Below are positions 8,493-17,395 of a DNA stretch of 64,000 bases, piece by piece. This stretch comes from Alcanivorax sp. 24 (lineage in GTDB: Bacteria > Pseudomonadota > Gammaproteobacteria > Pseudomonadales > Alcanivoracaceae). The DNA lies in NCBI RefSeq assembly GCF_004360225.1, contig NZ_SNUA01000002.1, positions 1 through 64,000 of the forward strand. The letters run 5' to 3'. How positions within the stretch are numbered: position 1 is the stretch's first letter; each line of letters begins with the position of its first letter. Both the position numbers and the translations under genes were made by a program. The notes below the pieces were generated by a model, which did not search any database, had not been told where the DNA came from, and saw only the letters and a list, made by a program, of their open reading frames with translations.

Positions 8493-9734
8493 ATGACGAG
8501 AGCAAAGGTAACGGCGCCGGGTTTGAAACGGCGATTGGGGTGGGCCGGTCTGCTGGCCTGGGCCGCGTTGGGGTTGCCCGGGGTAAGTGGGGCCGATGAG
8601 GTCAACAGCACCGGCCTGGCGGTGACCGACGATACCGTCAAGGTGGGGATCCTGCATTCCATCACCGGCACCATGGCGATCAGTGAAACCGGCTCGGTGC
8701 AGGCGGAAAAACTGGCTATCGAACAGATCAACGCCCAAGGCGGGGTGCTGGGTCGCAAGATCGAGTACATCCAGGAGGACGGCGCCAGTGACTGGCCCAC
8801 CTTCGCCGAGAAAGCCCGCAAGCTGCTGGTCAATGACAAGGTGGCGACGGTGTTCGGCTGCTGGACATCGGCGTCCCGCAAGGCGGTTCTGCCGGTGTTC
8901 GAGCAGTACAACGGCATGCTTTATTACCCGACCTTCTATGAAGGATTGGAACAATCACCGAACGTGATCTACACCGGCCAGGAAGCGACGCAACAGATCC
9001 TCGCCAGTATCGACTGGGTGGTGAAGGAGAAAGGCGCCAAGACCTTCTACCTGCTCGGCTCCGACTACATCTGGCCGCGCACCTCCAACAAGATCGCTCG
9101 CAAGCACATCGAGAAGAAAGGTCTGAAAGTGGTGGGTGAGGAGTACTACCCGCTGGGCCACACTCAGTTCAACTCGGTGATCAACAAGATCAAGCTGCGC
9201 AAGCCGGACGTTATCTTTGCTTCCGTGGTGGGGGGCTCCAACGTGGCGTTCTATAAGCAGCTCAAGGCCGCCGGCATCGATCTGACCAAGGAAAAGCCGC
9301 TGCTGCTGACCATCTCCGTCACCGAGGATGAAATCCTCGGCATCGGCGGCGAGAACGTGGAAGGCGCCTACGCTTCCATGAAGTACTTCCAGAGCCTGAA
9401 TAACCCCAACAACGAAGCGTTCGTGAAAGCGTTCAAGGAGCGTTGGGGTGATGACATCGTGATCGGCGATGTGACCCAGGCGGCTTATCTCGGTCCCTGG
9501 CTGTGGAAGGCGGCGGTGGAGGAAGCCGGCTCTTTCGACGTCGACAAGATCCGTGAAGTGTTCCCGGGCATTGAACTGAAAACGGCACCGGAAGGCTATG
9601 TCCGCATCCATGAGAATCACCACCTGTGGTCCAAGGCACGCATTGGCCAGGCGCAAAAAGACGGCCAGTACAAAGTGGTGTACGAGACCGAGGATCTGAT
9701 GGAGCCGGATCCGTTCCCCGAAGGTTACAAGTAA
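8493..9734 (+). CDS. urtA: Urea/short-chain amide ABC transporter, substrate-binding protein
   Basis: The 413-residue periplasmic protein has a signal peptide (KRRLGWAGLLAWAALGLPGVSGA) and a type I periplasmic-binding fold of the Leu/Ile/Val family, beginning VKVGILHSITGTMAISE. The motif FGCWTSASRKAVLPVFE and the YPTFYEG stretch are typical of the UrtA/FmdD group that captures urea or short-chain amides for UrtBCDE. The ATG at 8493 has GAGGGGA upstream; upstream in-frame codons would lengthen the N-terminus by 105 residues without a signal. It leads the urtABCDE-amiE-amiB-fmdA-fmdB cluster. The amidase genes that follow leave open whether urea, formamide or acetamide is the main ligand. Confidence 0.92.
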   Translation: MTRAKVTAPGLKRRLGWAGLLAWAALGLPGVSGADEVNSTGLAVTDDTVKVGILHSITGTMAISETGSVQAEKLAIEQINAQGGVLGRKIEYIQEDGASDWPTFAEKARKLLVNDKVATVFGCWTSASRKAVLPVFEQYNGMLYYPTFYEGLEQSPNVIYTGQEATQQILASIDWVVKEKGAKTFYLLGSDYIWPRTSNKIARKHIEKKGLKVVGEEYYPLGHTQFNSVINKIKLRKPDVIFASVVGGSNVAFYKQLKAAGIDLTKEKPLLLTISVTEDEILGIGGENVEGAYASMKYFQSLNNPNNEAFVKAFKERWGDDIVIGDVTQAAYLGPWLWKAAVEEAGSFDVDKIREVFPGIELKTAPEGYVRIHENHHLWSKARIGQAQKDGQYKVVYETEDLMEPDPFPEGYK

Positions 9735-9741
9735 CCAGACC

Positions 9742-9765
9742 GCCGGCACCCGTGAGGGTGCCGGC
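9742..9765 (+). terminator. Intercistronic hairpin between urtA and urtB
   Basis: A perfect 10-bp stem (GCCGGCACCC / GGGTGCCGGC) with loop GTGA starts seven bases after the urtA stop and has no T-run behind it. Such hairpins after a binding-protein gene usually protect the upstream mRNA or cause partial termination, giving more binding protein than membrane subunits. Confidence 0.6.
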
Positions 9766-9800
9766 CCGATTCGACGCGAAAGGTTGCCCGGGAGAACGCC

Positions 9801-10727
9801 ATGTTCGCTGATTATTCCATGCCGGAGCTGATGTCGATTTTCGCCATGCAAGGCTTTGCCGGCTTGTCGTTGTTTTCCATTTTCGTGCTGATGGCTCTGG
9901 GGCTGGCGATTATTTTCGGCCAGATGGGCGTCATCAACATGGCCCACGGTGAGTTCATGATTCTGGGGGCCTACACCACCTACCTGACCGCCGGTCTGTT
10001 TGAAAATGTGATGCCCGGTCTGTACGGCATTTATTTCTTTGTCGCCATGTTCCTCGCGTTCATTGCCAGCGCTCTGCTGGGAATGCTGGTGGAATGGTTG
10101 ATGATACGCCATCTGTACCACCGGCCGCTGGATACCCTGTTGGCCACCTGGGGGCTGAGTCTGATCCTGCAGCAGGCTTATCGCTCGATCTTCGGTGCCC
10201 GCGAAGTGGGGGTGAGCCTGCCGGACTGGATGATGGGCTCCATCGCCGTTACCGACCTGGTGGAAATTCCCATCAACGGCCTGATCGTGATGGTGGTGAC
10301 GCTGGTCATCGCCACGCTGGTCTATCTGTTGATGTTCCGTTCCGGCTGGGGCCGTCAGGTGCGCGCGGTGGTGCAGAACCGGCCCATGGCGGAAGCGGTA
10401 GGGATTGATACCGGCAAAGTGGACCGGATCACCTTTGCCCTGGGCTGCGGTATCGCCGGCGTGGCCGGAGCGGCGTTCACCATGATCGGGTCCACCGGTC
10501 CCACTTCCGGGCAGTTGTACATCGTCGACACTTTCCTGGTGGTGGTGTTCGGCGGCGCGCAAAGTCTGCTCGGCACCATCGCATCCGCGTTCACCATTTC
10601 CCAGGCCCAGTCCACCATGGAATTCTTCCTCAGCGGTTCCATGGCCAAGGTACTGACGTTGCTGGTGGTGGTGGGCATTCTCATGTTGCGTCCTCAGGGT
10701 TTGTTCGCCCTCAAGGTTCGCCGTTAG
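9801..10727 (+). CDS. urtB: Urea/amide ABC transporter, permease subunit 1
   Basis: The 308-residue integral membrane protein is of the LivH/UrtB family. It has hydrophobic helices throughout and the conserved NMAHGEFMILGAYT segment near residues 50-63. It pairs with UrtC to form the transmembrane channel for the ligand delivered by UrtA. The start ATG has GGGAGA upstream. The cytoplasmic coupling loop is near 185-215 (RAVVQNRPMAEAVGID), and the C-terminus RPQGLFALKVRR is typical. The gene lies 66 bases after urtA beyond the hairpin, and urtC follows after nine bases. Confidence 0.92.
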   Translation: MFADYSMPELMSIFAMQGFAGLSLFSIFVLMALGLAIIFGQMGVINMAHGEFMILGAYTTYLTAGLFENVMPGLYGIYFFVAMFLAFIASALLGMLVEWLMIRHLYHRPLDTLLATWGLSLILQQAYRSIFGAREVGVSLPDWMMGSIAVTDLVEIPINGLIVMVVTLVIATLVYLLMFRSGWGRQVRAVVQNRPMAEAVGIDTGKVDRITFALGCGIAGVAGAAFTMIGSTGPTSGQLYIVDTFLVVVFGGAQSLLGTIASAFTISQAQSTMEFFLSGSMAKVLTLLVVVGILMLRPQGLFALKVRR

Positions 10728-10736
10728 GAGGCCGTG

Positions 10737-11888
10737 ATGAAAACCACTCCATCCGCATCGTCATTGATGTCCCGGGAGAATCTCTATTTCCTGGTGTTGG
10801 CGGCACTGCTGTTGCTGGTGTTTCCCGTGCTTTTGGACGCCTTCCGTCTCAACCTGGTGGGCAAGTACCTGACCTACGCCTTCGTCGCCGTGGGGCTGGT
10901 ATTGTGCTGGGGCAAGGGTGGCATTCTCAGTCTCGGTCAGGGTGTTTTCTTCGGGCTGGGCGGCTATTGCATGGCCATGTTTCTGAAGCTGGAAGCGTCC
11001 AGTCCCGAGGCTACCGCCAGCCAGTCCACGCCGGGCATTCCCGACTTCATGGACTGGAACCAGGTCACCGAGCTGCCCTGGTTCTGGCAGCCGTTCCACA
11101 GCTTCTCCTTCACTCTGATCGCGGTGGTGATGGTGCCGGTGATCCTCGCCTTGATCATCGGCGTGGCCATGTTCAAGCGGCGCGTCGGTGGCGTTTATTT
11201 CGCCATCATTACCCAAGCGATCGCCGCCATTCTCACCATCCTCATCATCGGCCAGCAGGGCTTCACCGGCGGCGCCAATGGCATCACCGACCTGCGCACG
11301 CTGATGGGCTGGGATATTCGCGGCAATGAAGCCAAGACAGTGCTGTACTTCGTGACCGCCGGTTTGCTGTTGGCCTGCGTGTTGCTGGCCCGGCATGTGC
11401 TGGGCAGCAAACTCGGCCGCATCCTGGTGGCGATGCGGGACCAGGAAGACCGGGTTCGCTTCTCTGGTTACGACGTGGCCTCGTTCAAGGTGTTCGTGTT
11501 CTGTCTGGCGGCGGCGCTGTCCGGCATCGGCGGCGCCCTGTTCACCTTGCAGGTGGGCTTCATGTCGCCGTCCTTTGTCGGCATCGTGCCGTCCATTGAA
11601 ATGGTGATCTTCTGCGCCGTGGGCGGGCGTCATTCATTGCTCGGCGCGGTATATGGCGCGCTGTTGGTGAACGCGGCGAAAACCGGGTTCTCCGAATCCT
11701 TTCCGGAACTCTGGTTGTATGCCATGGGCGCGCTGTTCATTGCCGTGGTGCTGGCGTTCCCCAACGGTATTGCCGGTTTGTATCAGCGTTATCTGATGCC
11801 GCTGGAGAAAAAAATCCTGGGTGGCCTGGGTAAAGCGGCCAGAACACCGTCCACGGCTCCGGCCCGTCAGATGGAGGAAACCCCATGA
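10737..11888 (+). CDS. urtC: Urea/amide ABC transporter, permease subunit 2
   Basis: The 383-residue integral membrane protein is of the LivM/UrtC family. The segment CWGKGGILSLGQGVFFGLGGYCMAM (split across helices 2-3) and the IGGALFTLQVGFMSPSFVGI region are family hallmarks. It forms the second half of the membrane pore. AGGAGG ends five bases before ATG 10737; a GTG one codon earlier is too close to that site. The stop overlaps the urtD start by four bases, indicating coupled translation. Confidence 0.92.
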   Translation: MKTTPSASSLMSRENLYFLVLAALLLLVFPVLLDAFRLNLVGKYLTYAFVAVGLVLCWGKGGILSLGQGVFFGLGGYCMAMFLKLEASSPEATASQSTPGIPDFMDWNQVTELPWFWQPFHSFSFTLIAVVMVPVILALIIGVAMFKRRVGGVYFAIITQAIAAILTILIIGQQGFTGGANGITDLRTLMGWDIRGNEAKTVLYFVTAGLLLACVLLARHVLGSKLGRILVAMRDQEDRVRFSGYDVASFKVFVFCLAAALSGIGGALFTLQVGFMSPSFVGIVPSIEMVIFCAVGGRHSLLGAVYGALLVNAAKTGFSESFPELWLYAMGALFIAVVLAFPNGIAGLYQRYLMPLEKKILGGLGKAARTPSTAPARQMEETP

Positions 11889-12631
11889 GCACGTCCCGGG
11901 ATTTTATCCTCACCGTGGAAGGGCTGACGGTGTCCTTCGATGGCTTCAAGGCGGTCAACGACCTGTCCCTGTATCTGGAACATAACGAGATCCGCGTCAT
12001 CATCGGACCCAACGGTGCTGGCAAGACCACGGTGCTCGATCTGATTTGCGGTAAGACCCGGGCCACCGATGGCGCCATCCGTTTCAAAGGGCAGGATCTG
12101 ACGCGGATGAAGGAGCACCAGATCGTTCGCTCCGGGGTGGGGCGCAAGTTCCAGAATCCGTCCATTTATGACGACCTCACCGTGTTCGAGAACCTGGAAG
12201 TGTCCTATCCGCGCGGGCGTTCAGTGATGGGGGCACTGGCATTCCGTCGTGATCAGCAGGTCATCGACGCGGTCCACGAGGTGGCGGAGACCATTTTTCT
12301 GGCGGATCAACTGGACCGCCGTGCCGATCTGCTCAGCCATGGACAAAAACAGTGGCTGGAGATCGGCATGCTGCTGATCCAGGAACCGGATCTGTTGATG
12401 TTGGACGAGCCGGTGGCGGGCATGTCGGTAGCGGAGCGTAAGAAAACCGCTGAGTTGCTCAAAGTGATAACCCGCAATCACACCGTGTTGGTGATCGAGC
12501 ACGACATGCAGTTCGTCGGTGACATCGCCGATCGTGTCACCGTGATGCACCAGGGGCAGGTGTTGTCCGAAGGTTCCCTGGCCCACGTCAAAGCCGACCC
12601 GAAAGTGGTCGAAGTCTACCTGGGACACTGA
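11885..12631 (+). CDS. urtD: Urea/amide ABC transporter, ATP-binding subunit 1
   Basis: The 248-residue cytoplasmic ATPase is of the LivG/UrtD type. Walker A is GPNGAGKT (about 44-51), the signature motif is the degenerate LSHGQKQWLEIGM, and Walker B is LLMLDEPVAGM. The variant SHGQ signature is usual in UrtD. It couples ATP hydrolysis to import with UrtE. Its start overlaps the urtC stop (ATGA), and urtE begins two bases after its stop. Confidence 0.92.
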   Translation: MSTSRDFILTVEGLTVSFDGFKAVNDLSLYLEHNEIRVIIGPNGAGKTTVLDLICGKTRATDGAIRFKGQDLTRMKEHQIVRSGVGRKFQNPSIYDDLTVFENLEVSYPRGRSVMGALAFRRDQQVIDAVHEVAETIFLADQLDRRADLLSHGQKQWLEIGMLLIQEPDLLMLDEPVAGMSVAERKKTAELLKVITRNHTVLVIEHDMQFVGDIADRVTVMHQGQVLSEGSLAHVKADPKVVEVYLGH

Positions 12632-12633
12632 TC

Positions 12634-13323
12634 ATGCTGAGATTGCAAAACTACTCCGTGGCTTACGGCCAGAGTGAGGTGATCCATGACTTGCAACTGG
12701 ACGTGGGCGAGAACGAGATTGTCGCCGTGGTCGGCCGCAATGGCATGGGCAAGACCACGTTGATGAAATCCATGGTCGGCATGGTGCCGGCCAGAGAGGG
12801 CGTGTTGTCCATGCTGGGCGTTGATCTGATGCCGCTGAAAAGCCATCAAAGAGTCAAGGCCGGGCTCGGCTTCGTGCCGCAAGGAAGGATGATCTTTCCC
12901 ACTTTGACGGTGAAGGAAAATATCGAGACCGGCCTGGCCGCTTCCGGCCGCAAGGGCATTCCCTCGGATTTATACGAGCTGTTCCCGGTGCTCAAGGATA
13001 TGGCGTCACGCAAAGGCGGCAACCTGTCCGGCGGGCAGCAGCAACAGCTGGCCATAGCGCGTGCCCTGGCCACCGATCCCAAGGTGCTGATTCTCGATGA
13101 ACCCACCGAGGGGATCCAGCCCTCCATCATCCAGGAGCTGGCGCGAACGCTGCGAAAAATCCGCGATACACGTGGGCTTTCCATTCTGGTATCCGAACAG
13201 GTGTTGAGCTTTGTCATGGACGTGTCGGATCGCATTCTGGTGATCGAGAAAGGACGCTTCGTGCATGAAGAGGACCGGGAAGGCGCGAACCAGAAAAAAA
13301 TCGCCGCCTATCTGGCGGTCTGA
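12634..13323 (+). CDS. urtE: Urea/amide ABC transporter, ATP-binding subunit 2
   Basis: The 229-residue cytoplasmic ATPase is of the LivF/UrtE type. Walker A is GRNGMGKTT, the signature is [15 protein letters not shown], and Walker B is [15 protein letters not shown]. The GRNGMGKTT form and the EGIQPSII stretch are characteristic of UrtE. It completes the transporter and lies 17 bases before amiE, so transporter and amidase are probably co-transcribed. Confidence 0.92.
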   Translation: MLRLQNYSVAYGQSEVIHDLQLDVGENEIVAVVGRNGMGKTTLMKSMVGMVPAREGVLSMLGVDLMPLKSHQRVKAGLGFVPQGRMIFPTLTVKENIETGLAASGRKGIPSDLYELFPVLKDMASRKGGNLSGGQQQQLAIARALATDPKVLILDEPTEGIQPSIIQELARTLRKIRDTRGLSILVSEQVLSFVMDVSDRILVIEKGRFVHEEDREGANQKKIAAYLAV

Positions 13324-13340
13324 ATCCGAGGAGACAAGCA

Positions 13341-14387
13341 ATGCGTCATGGTGATATTTCCAGTAGTGCCGACACCGTCGGCGTGGCGGTGGTGAACTAC
13401 AAAATGCCGCGTCTGCACTCCCGTGAAGAAGTGCTGGACAACGCGCGTCACATCGCCGGGATGATCAAGGGTATGAAGCTCGGATTGCCGGGCATGGACC
13501 TGGTGGTGTTCCCCGAATACAGCACCATGGGGATCATGTACGACCCCGGCGAAATGATGGCCACCGCCGCCACCGTGCCGGGCGATGAAACCGATATTTT
13601 CGCCGCCGCCTGCCGCGAGGCGAACACCTGGGGGGTGTTCTCGCTCACTGGTGAGCGCCATGAAGACCATCCCCACAAGGCGCCGTATAACACGCTGGTG
13701 CTGATCGATAACCAGGGACGCATTGTGCAGAAATACCGCAAGTGCATCCCCTGGTGCCCGATCGAGGGCTGGTATCCCGGTGACAGCACCTACGTTACCG
13801 AAGGGCCGAAAGGGCTGAAGATCAGTCTGATTATCTGTGACGACGGTAACTATCCGGAGATCTGGCGGGATTGTGCCATGAAGGGCGCGGAGTTGATCGT
13901 GCGTTGTCAGGGCTATATGTATCCGGCCAAGGAACAGCAGATCATGATGGCCAAGACCATGGCCTGGGCCAACAACTGCTACGTGGCGGTGGCCAACGCC
14001 ACCGGCTTTGACGGGGTCTATTCCTACTTCGGGCATTCCGCTCTGGTCGGTTTCGATGGCCGTACCCTGGGGGAATGCGGTGAAGAGGAGATGGGCGTGC
14101 AATACGCTCAGCTTTCCGTCAGCCAGATCCGTGATGCCCGCGCCAACGATCAGTCCCAGAACCATCTGTTCAAGTTGCTGCATCGCGGCTATACCGGTGT
14201 GCACAACTCCGGTGACGGTGACAAGGGCGTGGCCGATTGTCCATTCGATTTTTATCGAACCTGGGTGCTGGACGCGCGGAAAGCGCAGGAACAGGTGGAA
14301 GCCATGACCCGCGATACGGTTGGCGTGGCGGACTGTCCGGTGGGGAATCCGCCGGTGCCGGAAAAGGAAAGGGCGGCGGGGGAGTAG
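13341..14387 (+). CDS. amiE: Aliphatic amidase (acylamide amidohydrolase)
   Basis: The 348-residue cytoplasmic nitrilase-superfamily enzyme hydrolyses short-chain amides such as acetamide and propionamide to acid and ammonia. The catalytic triad is visible: E59 (VVFPEYS), K134 (QKYRKCIPW) and C166 ([14 protein letters not shown]). The N-terminus [20 protein letters not shown] and overall length match the Pseudomonas aeruginosa AmiE family very closely. A GAGGAGA site precedes the ATG. The gene sits directly behind the transporter and before amiB, as in the amiEB part of the P. aeruginosa amidase operon; no amiC/amiR/amiS genes are present here, so control must differ. Confidence 0.96.
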   Translation: MRHGDISSSADTVGVAVVNYKMPRLHSREEVLDNARHIAGMIKGMKLGLPGMDLVVFPEYSTMGIMYDPGEMMATAATVPGDETDIFAAACREANTWGVFSLTGERHEDHPHKAPYNTLVLIDNQGRIVQKYRKCIPWCPIEGWYPGDSTYVTEGPKGLKISLIICDDGNYPEIWRDCAMKGAELIVRCQGYMYPAKEQQIMMAKTMAWANNCYVAVANATGFDGVYSYFGHSALVGFDGRTLGECGEEEMGVQYAQLSVSQIRDARANDQSQNHLFKLLHRGYTGVHNSGDGDKGVADCPFDFYRTWVLDARKAQEQVEAMTRDTVGVADCPVGNPPVPEKERAAGE

Positions 14388-14393
14388 ACGCCG

Positions 14394-15464
14394 GTGCCTT
14401 TCATCAACGAACGCCTGATGGAGCAGGCGGAGTCCCGGCCACCGCCGGTGACACCGGGGGCCCGCGCCTCCCGATTCCAGTTCGAGCCGGATCAGGTGAT
14501 GGCGCGGCTGAGTGCCCGCATCGTCGGTCAGGATCCGGTGCTGGCGGATCTGGAAGCGATGCTGACGCGGATCAAAGCGGATATTTCGGATCCGGAACGG
14601 CCCTTGGCGGTGCACCTGTTTGTCGGGCCCACCGGTGTTGGCAAGACCGAAACCGCACGGCTGCTGGCCGAGGCGTTGCACGGTCGCGCCGACGCGCTGT
14701 GCCGGGTGGATATGAACACCCTGGCCCAAGAGCACTATGCCGCCGCTCTCATCGGTGCGCCACCTGGATATGTCGGTAGTAAGGAAGGACATACCCTGCT
14801 GGATGAGGAGCGGCTGCGCGGCACTTTCCGCAAACCGGGAGTGGTGCTGTTTGACGAAATTGAAAAGGCTGACGTCCGGGTAATACGGGCTTTGATGAAC
14901 GTGCTGGATCATGGCCGGCTGGCTTTGTCCGCCGGCACCCGGGAGCTGGATTTCCGCAATAGCCTGATCTTCATGACCAGCAATCTCGGTGCCCGTGAAG
15001 CGCAGACCCGATTGGCGCGCTATCGCCGAGGCTGGCGTCGTTGGCTGGCGTTGCGCCCGACGGCGACGGAGCGCATCCCGGAGCAGGCGGTGCGTGAGTA
15101 TTTCGATCCCGAGTTCATCAATCGCATCGACCGTATTCACTATTTTCAACCGCTGGACCCACAACGGGCCGACGGGTTACTGGAAATGGAGCTGGATCGT
15201 CTGGCGGACCGACTGCAAAGAAGAGACGTTTCTCTGTCCTGGCAACCGGCGGCGCGGACCCGATTCCGTGCGGGGCAGGACATCCGCTATGGCGCCCGCG
15301 ACCTGCGGCGACGCCTGCGCAATGAGCTGGAGCCGAAGGTGGCCGCGGCTATGTTCAGCCATCCCGGCATTCATCGATTCCTGGTACGAACCACCGGTGG
15401 TACCTTGGAGATCGTGCCGGTAATGGAGACCGACCCCCGCGACGGACTACGTCATACAACGTAG
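14394..15464 (+). CDS. amiB: ClpB-type AAA+ ATPase of the amidase operon
   Basis: The 356-residue cytoplasmic AAA+ protein corresponds to a single ClpA/B D2-like module: Walker A GPTGVGKTE (78-86), pore-loop region PPGYVGSKEG (124-133), Walker B VVLFDEIEKA (151-160), sensor MTSNLGA and a D2-small domain with the GARDLRRRL arginine motif. It lacks the first ATPase ring and the M-domain of full ClpB. In P. aeruginosa amiB lies between amiE and amiC and its exact task is unclear; folding or assembly of the hexameric amidase is a reasonable inference. The start is a GTG six bases after the amiE stop. Confidence 0.85.
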   Translation: MPFINERLMEQAESRPPPVTPGARASRFQFEPDQVMARLSARIVGQDPVLADLEAMLTRIKADISDPERPLAVHLFVGPTGVGKTETARLLAEALHGRADALCRVDMNTLAQEHYAAALIGAPPGYVGSKEGHTLLDEERLRGTFRKPGVVLFDEIEKADVRVIRALMNVLDHGRLALSAGTRELDFRNSLIFMTSNLGAREAQTRLARYRRGWRRWLALRPTATERIPEQAVREYFDPEFINRIDRIHYFQPLDPQRADGLLEMELDRLADRLQRRDVSLSWQPAARTRFRAGQDIRYGARDLRRRLRNELEPKVAAAMFSHPGIHRFLVRTTGGTLEIVPVMETDPRDGLRHTT

Positions 15465-15487
15465 GCGCCGGGGTGTTTTCACCAATG

Positions 15488-15540
15488 GCGCCGGCCGGTG
15501 GCCGGCGCGATAGTGTCAGAGCCAGCCCGGCAGGCTCTGA
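15488..15540 (+). terminator. Tandem hairpins between amiB and fmdA
   Basis: A 9-bp stem (GCGCCGGCC / GGCCGGCGC, loop GGT) at 15488-15508 is followed by an 8-bp stem (TCAGAGCC / GGCTCTGA) at 15516-15540. Neither has a strong T-run. They may attenuate transcription from amiB into fmdA or stabilise message ends. Confidence 0.45.
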
Positions 15541-15595
15541 TTCATGATCCCTGCCGAGGCATGGGATGACGACGTTGAGCGGAGGGAAGCACACC

Positions 15596-16825
15596 ATGGC
15601 TGAGACCATCATTAAAATTGATCTGAACAAGTCCCCGTACGAGAACGAGAAAGTACATAACCGGTGGCATCCGGATATTCCCATGGCCGCCATGGTGAAA
15701 CCCGGTGATGACTTCATCGTGGAATGCCACGACTGGACTGGCGGGCAAATCAACAACGACGACAACGCCGAGGACGTTCGCGACGTGGACCTGACTCAGG
15801 TGCATTTCCTGTCCGGCCCGGTGGGTGTGGAAGGCGCCGAGCCCGGAGATCTGCTGGTGGTGGACATTCTCGACATCGGCACTTTCCAGGAAAGCCAGTG
15901 GGGTTTCAACGGCTTCTTTTCCAAACAAAATGGTGGCGGCTTTCTGACCGAGCACTTTCCGGAAGCGCAGAAAACCATCTGGGACTTCAATGGCATGTTC
16001 ACCAAATCCCGCCACATTCCCGGCGTGGAATTCGCCGGTCTGATCCACCCGGGATTGATTGGCTGCCTGCCGTCCAAGAGCATGCTGGACGAATGGAACA
16101 AGCGGGAAAAAGAACTTTATGATACCGATCCGGACCGGGTGCCCGGTCTGGTGAACCTGCCGTTCGCGGATACCGCGCACATGGGCAAGCTGAACGGTGA
16201 CGCCCGCAATGCCGCCGCCGCGGAAGGCGCGCGGACGGTGCCGCCGAGGGAGCATGGCGGTAACTGCGATATCAAGGATCTTTCCCGTGGCTCGCAAATT
16301 TATTTTCCGGTGTATGTGAAGGACGCGGGATTGTCCGTGGGGGATCTTCACTTCAGCCAGGGGGATGGCGAGATCACCTTCTGCGGCGCCATTGAAATGG
16401 CTGGCTGGATTCACATGCGTGTGAATCTGATCAAAGGCGGCATGGAAAAATACGCGATCAAGAACCCGATCTTCAAACCCAGCCCGATGGCGCCGAAGTA
16501 CGATGACTATCTGATCTTCGAAGGTATTTCCGTGGACGAGGAGGGCAAGCAACACTACCTGGACGTGCATATTGCGTATCGCCAGGCTTGCCTCAACGCC
16601 ATCGAGTACCTGAAGAAATTCGGTTATTCCGGTGCCCAGGCCTATTCGCTGTTGGGATGCGCGCCGGTGCAGGGCCACATCAGCGGCGTGGTGGACGTGC
16701 CCAACGCCTGCGCCACCTTATGGCTGCCCACTGATATCTTCGATTTCGATCTCAAACCGGGAGTCGATGGCCCGCAACACAGCGTGGCCGGTTCCATGGA
16801 CGTACCGCTGGCGAAAGATAAATAG
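15596..16825 (+). CDS. fmdA: Formamidase (acetamidase/formamidase family)
   Basis: The 409-residue cytoplasmic enzyme hydrolyses formamide to formate and ammonia. It belongs to the FmdA/AmdA family, distinct from the nitrilase fold of AmiE. The family segments HNRWHPDIP, VECHDWTGGQI, GPVGVEGAEPGDLLVVDI and GGNCDIKDLSRGSQIYFPV are all present, and the length matches the about 407 residues of the Methylophilus enzyme. The ATG at 15596 has GGAGGG ten bases upstream; the earlier ATG at 15566 would add ten atypical residues. fmdB follows 12 bases downstream, the same pair as in Methylophilus methylotrophus. Confidence 0.95.
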   Translation: MAETIIKIDLNKSPYENEKVHNRWHPDIPMAAMVKPGDDFIVECHDWTGGQINNDDNAEDVRDVDLTQVHFLSGPVGVEGAEPGDLLVVDILDIGTFQESQWGFNGFFSKQNGGGFLTEHFPEAQKTIWDFNGMFTKSRHIPGVEFAGLIHPGLIGCLPSKSMLDEWNKREKELYDTDPDRVPGLVNLPFADTAHMGKLNGDARNAAAAEGARTVPPREHGGNCDIKDLSRGSQIYFPVYVKDAGLSVGDLHFSQGDGEITFCGAIEMAGWIHMRVNLIKGGMEKYAIKNPIFKPSPMAPKYDDYLIFEGISVDEEGKQHYLDVHIAYRQACLNAIEYLKKFGYSGAQAYSLLGCAPVQGHISGVVDVPNACATLWLPTDIFDFDLKPGVDGPQHSVAGSMDVPLAKDK

Positions 16826-16837
16826 GGGAGGGCAGTG

Positions 16838-17170
16838 ATGCCGTTATACGATTACAAATGCGCGAACCATGGACTGTTTCATGCCCTGGTGGCGGTGACG
16901 GAATCCGGCATCGCCCGCGCCTGTCCACAATGCGATGAACTGGCTCCCCGGGTGATCATGGTGCCGCCGGAAGTGCTCGACATGGCACCGGCCCGTCGTC
17001 AGGCCATGGAACGCAACGAACGCGCCGCCCACGAACCCCGACGCGGCAACGACCACAGCGAAAAGGAACAGGGCTGCTGCCATCACGCCAAACCCTCGCC
17101 GAAAGTGTTCTACACCGCCGACGGCAAGAAAATGTTCCCTTCCGCACGGCCGTGGATGATCAGCCACTGA
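16838..17170 (+). CDS. fmdB: FmdB-like zinc-ribbon protein
   Basis: The 110-residue protein starts MPLYDYKC, the hallmark of the FmdB/CxxC zinc-ribbon family, with a second metal-binding pair CPQC. The first pair is altered: CANHG has His where most members have a second Cys, so the ribbon would be C-H-C-C. A His/Cys-containing tail (CCHHAK) follows. FmdB was described as a regulatory protein for formamidase in Methylophilus, and its position right after fmdA fits that. The ATG at 16838 has GGGGAGGG upstream; a GTG one codon earlier is less likely. Confidence 0.85.
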   Translation: MPLYDYKCANHGLFHALVAVTESGIARACPQCDELAPRVIMVPPEVLDMAPARRQAMERNERAAHEPRRGNDHSEKEQGCCHHAKPSPKVFYTADGKKMFPSARPWMISH

Positions 17171-17177
17171 GAAGAGC

Positions 17178-17395
17178 AGTTGACAGTTGATAGTGGACAG
17201 TTGACAGCGAAAAAAACAGAGTAGAAGCAAAGAGGCCGCGCCCGGTCTTTGGGCGCGGCCTCATAGGTTTTATAAACCTCCAGGAAGGACAATCAGTAAC
17301 AACAGCGAGATTGCTAATGGGCAATCCATCTTTGCATAACCGCAATGCTCGGTTTTAGCCTTTCGCTGTCAACTGTCCACTATCAACTGTCAACT
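17178..17395. repeat. Element bounded by perfect 35-bp inverted repeats
   Basis: The arm at 17178-17212 (begins AGTTGACAGTTGATAGTGGA) is repeated exactly and inverted at 17361-17395. The 148 bases between hold a strong hairpin and no gene. The right arm reaches into the stop codon of the minus-strand MaoC-like gene. Within each arm the motif TTGACAG occurs twice. It resembles a non-autonomous miniature element (MITE) or a repeat with regulatory hairpin; I see no transposase relation in the window. Confidence 0.75.
17232..17262. terminator. Strong hairpin terminator after fmdB
   Basis: A perfect 12-bp GC-rich stem (GAGGCCGCGCCC / GGGCGCGGCCTC) with loop GGTCTTT is flanked by an A-rich run on the left and a T-containing stretch on the right. 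It therefore could stop transcription from both the fmd side and the convergent MaoC-like gene. Confidence 0.7.

Noticed and set aside
8955-10562. 535-codon minus-strand frame over urtA-urtB
   Set aside because: It is His/Gln-rich, crosses the intercistronic hairpin and lies opposite two clear transporter genes.
13308-15164. 618-codon minus-strand open frame across amiE and amiB
   Set aside because: It spans two well-recognised + strand genes, begins in the urtE end and has no recognisable domain; long antisense frames are expected at this GC content.
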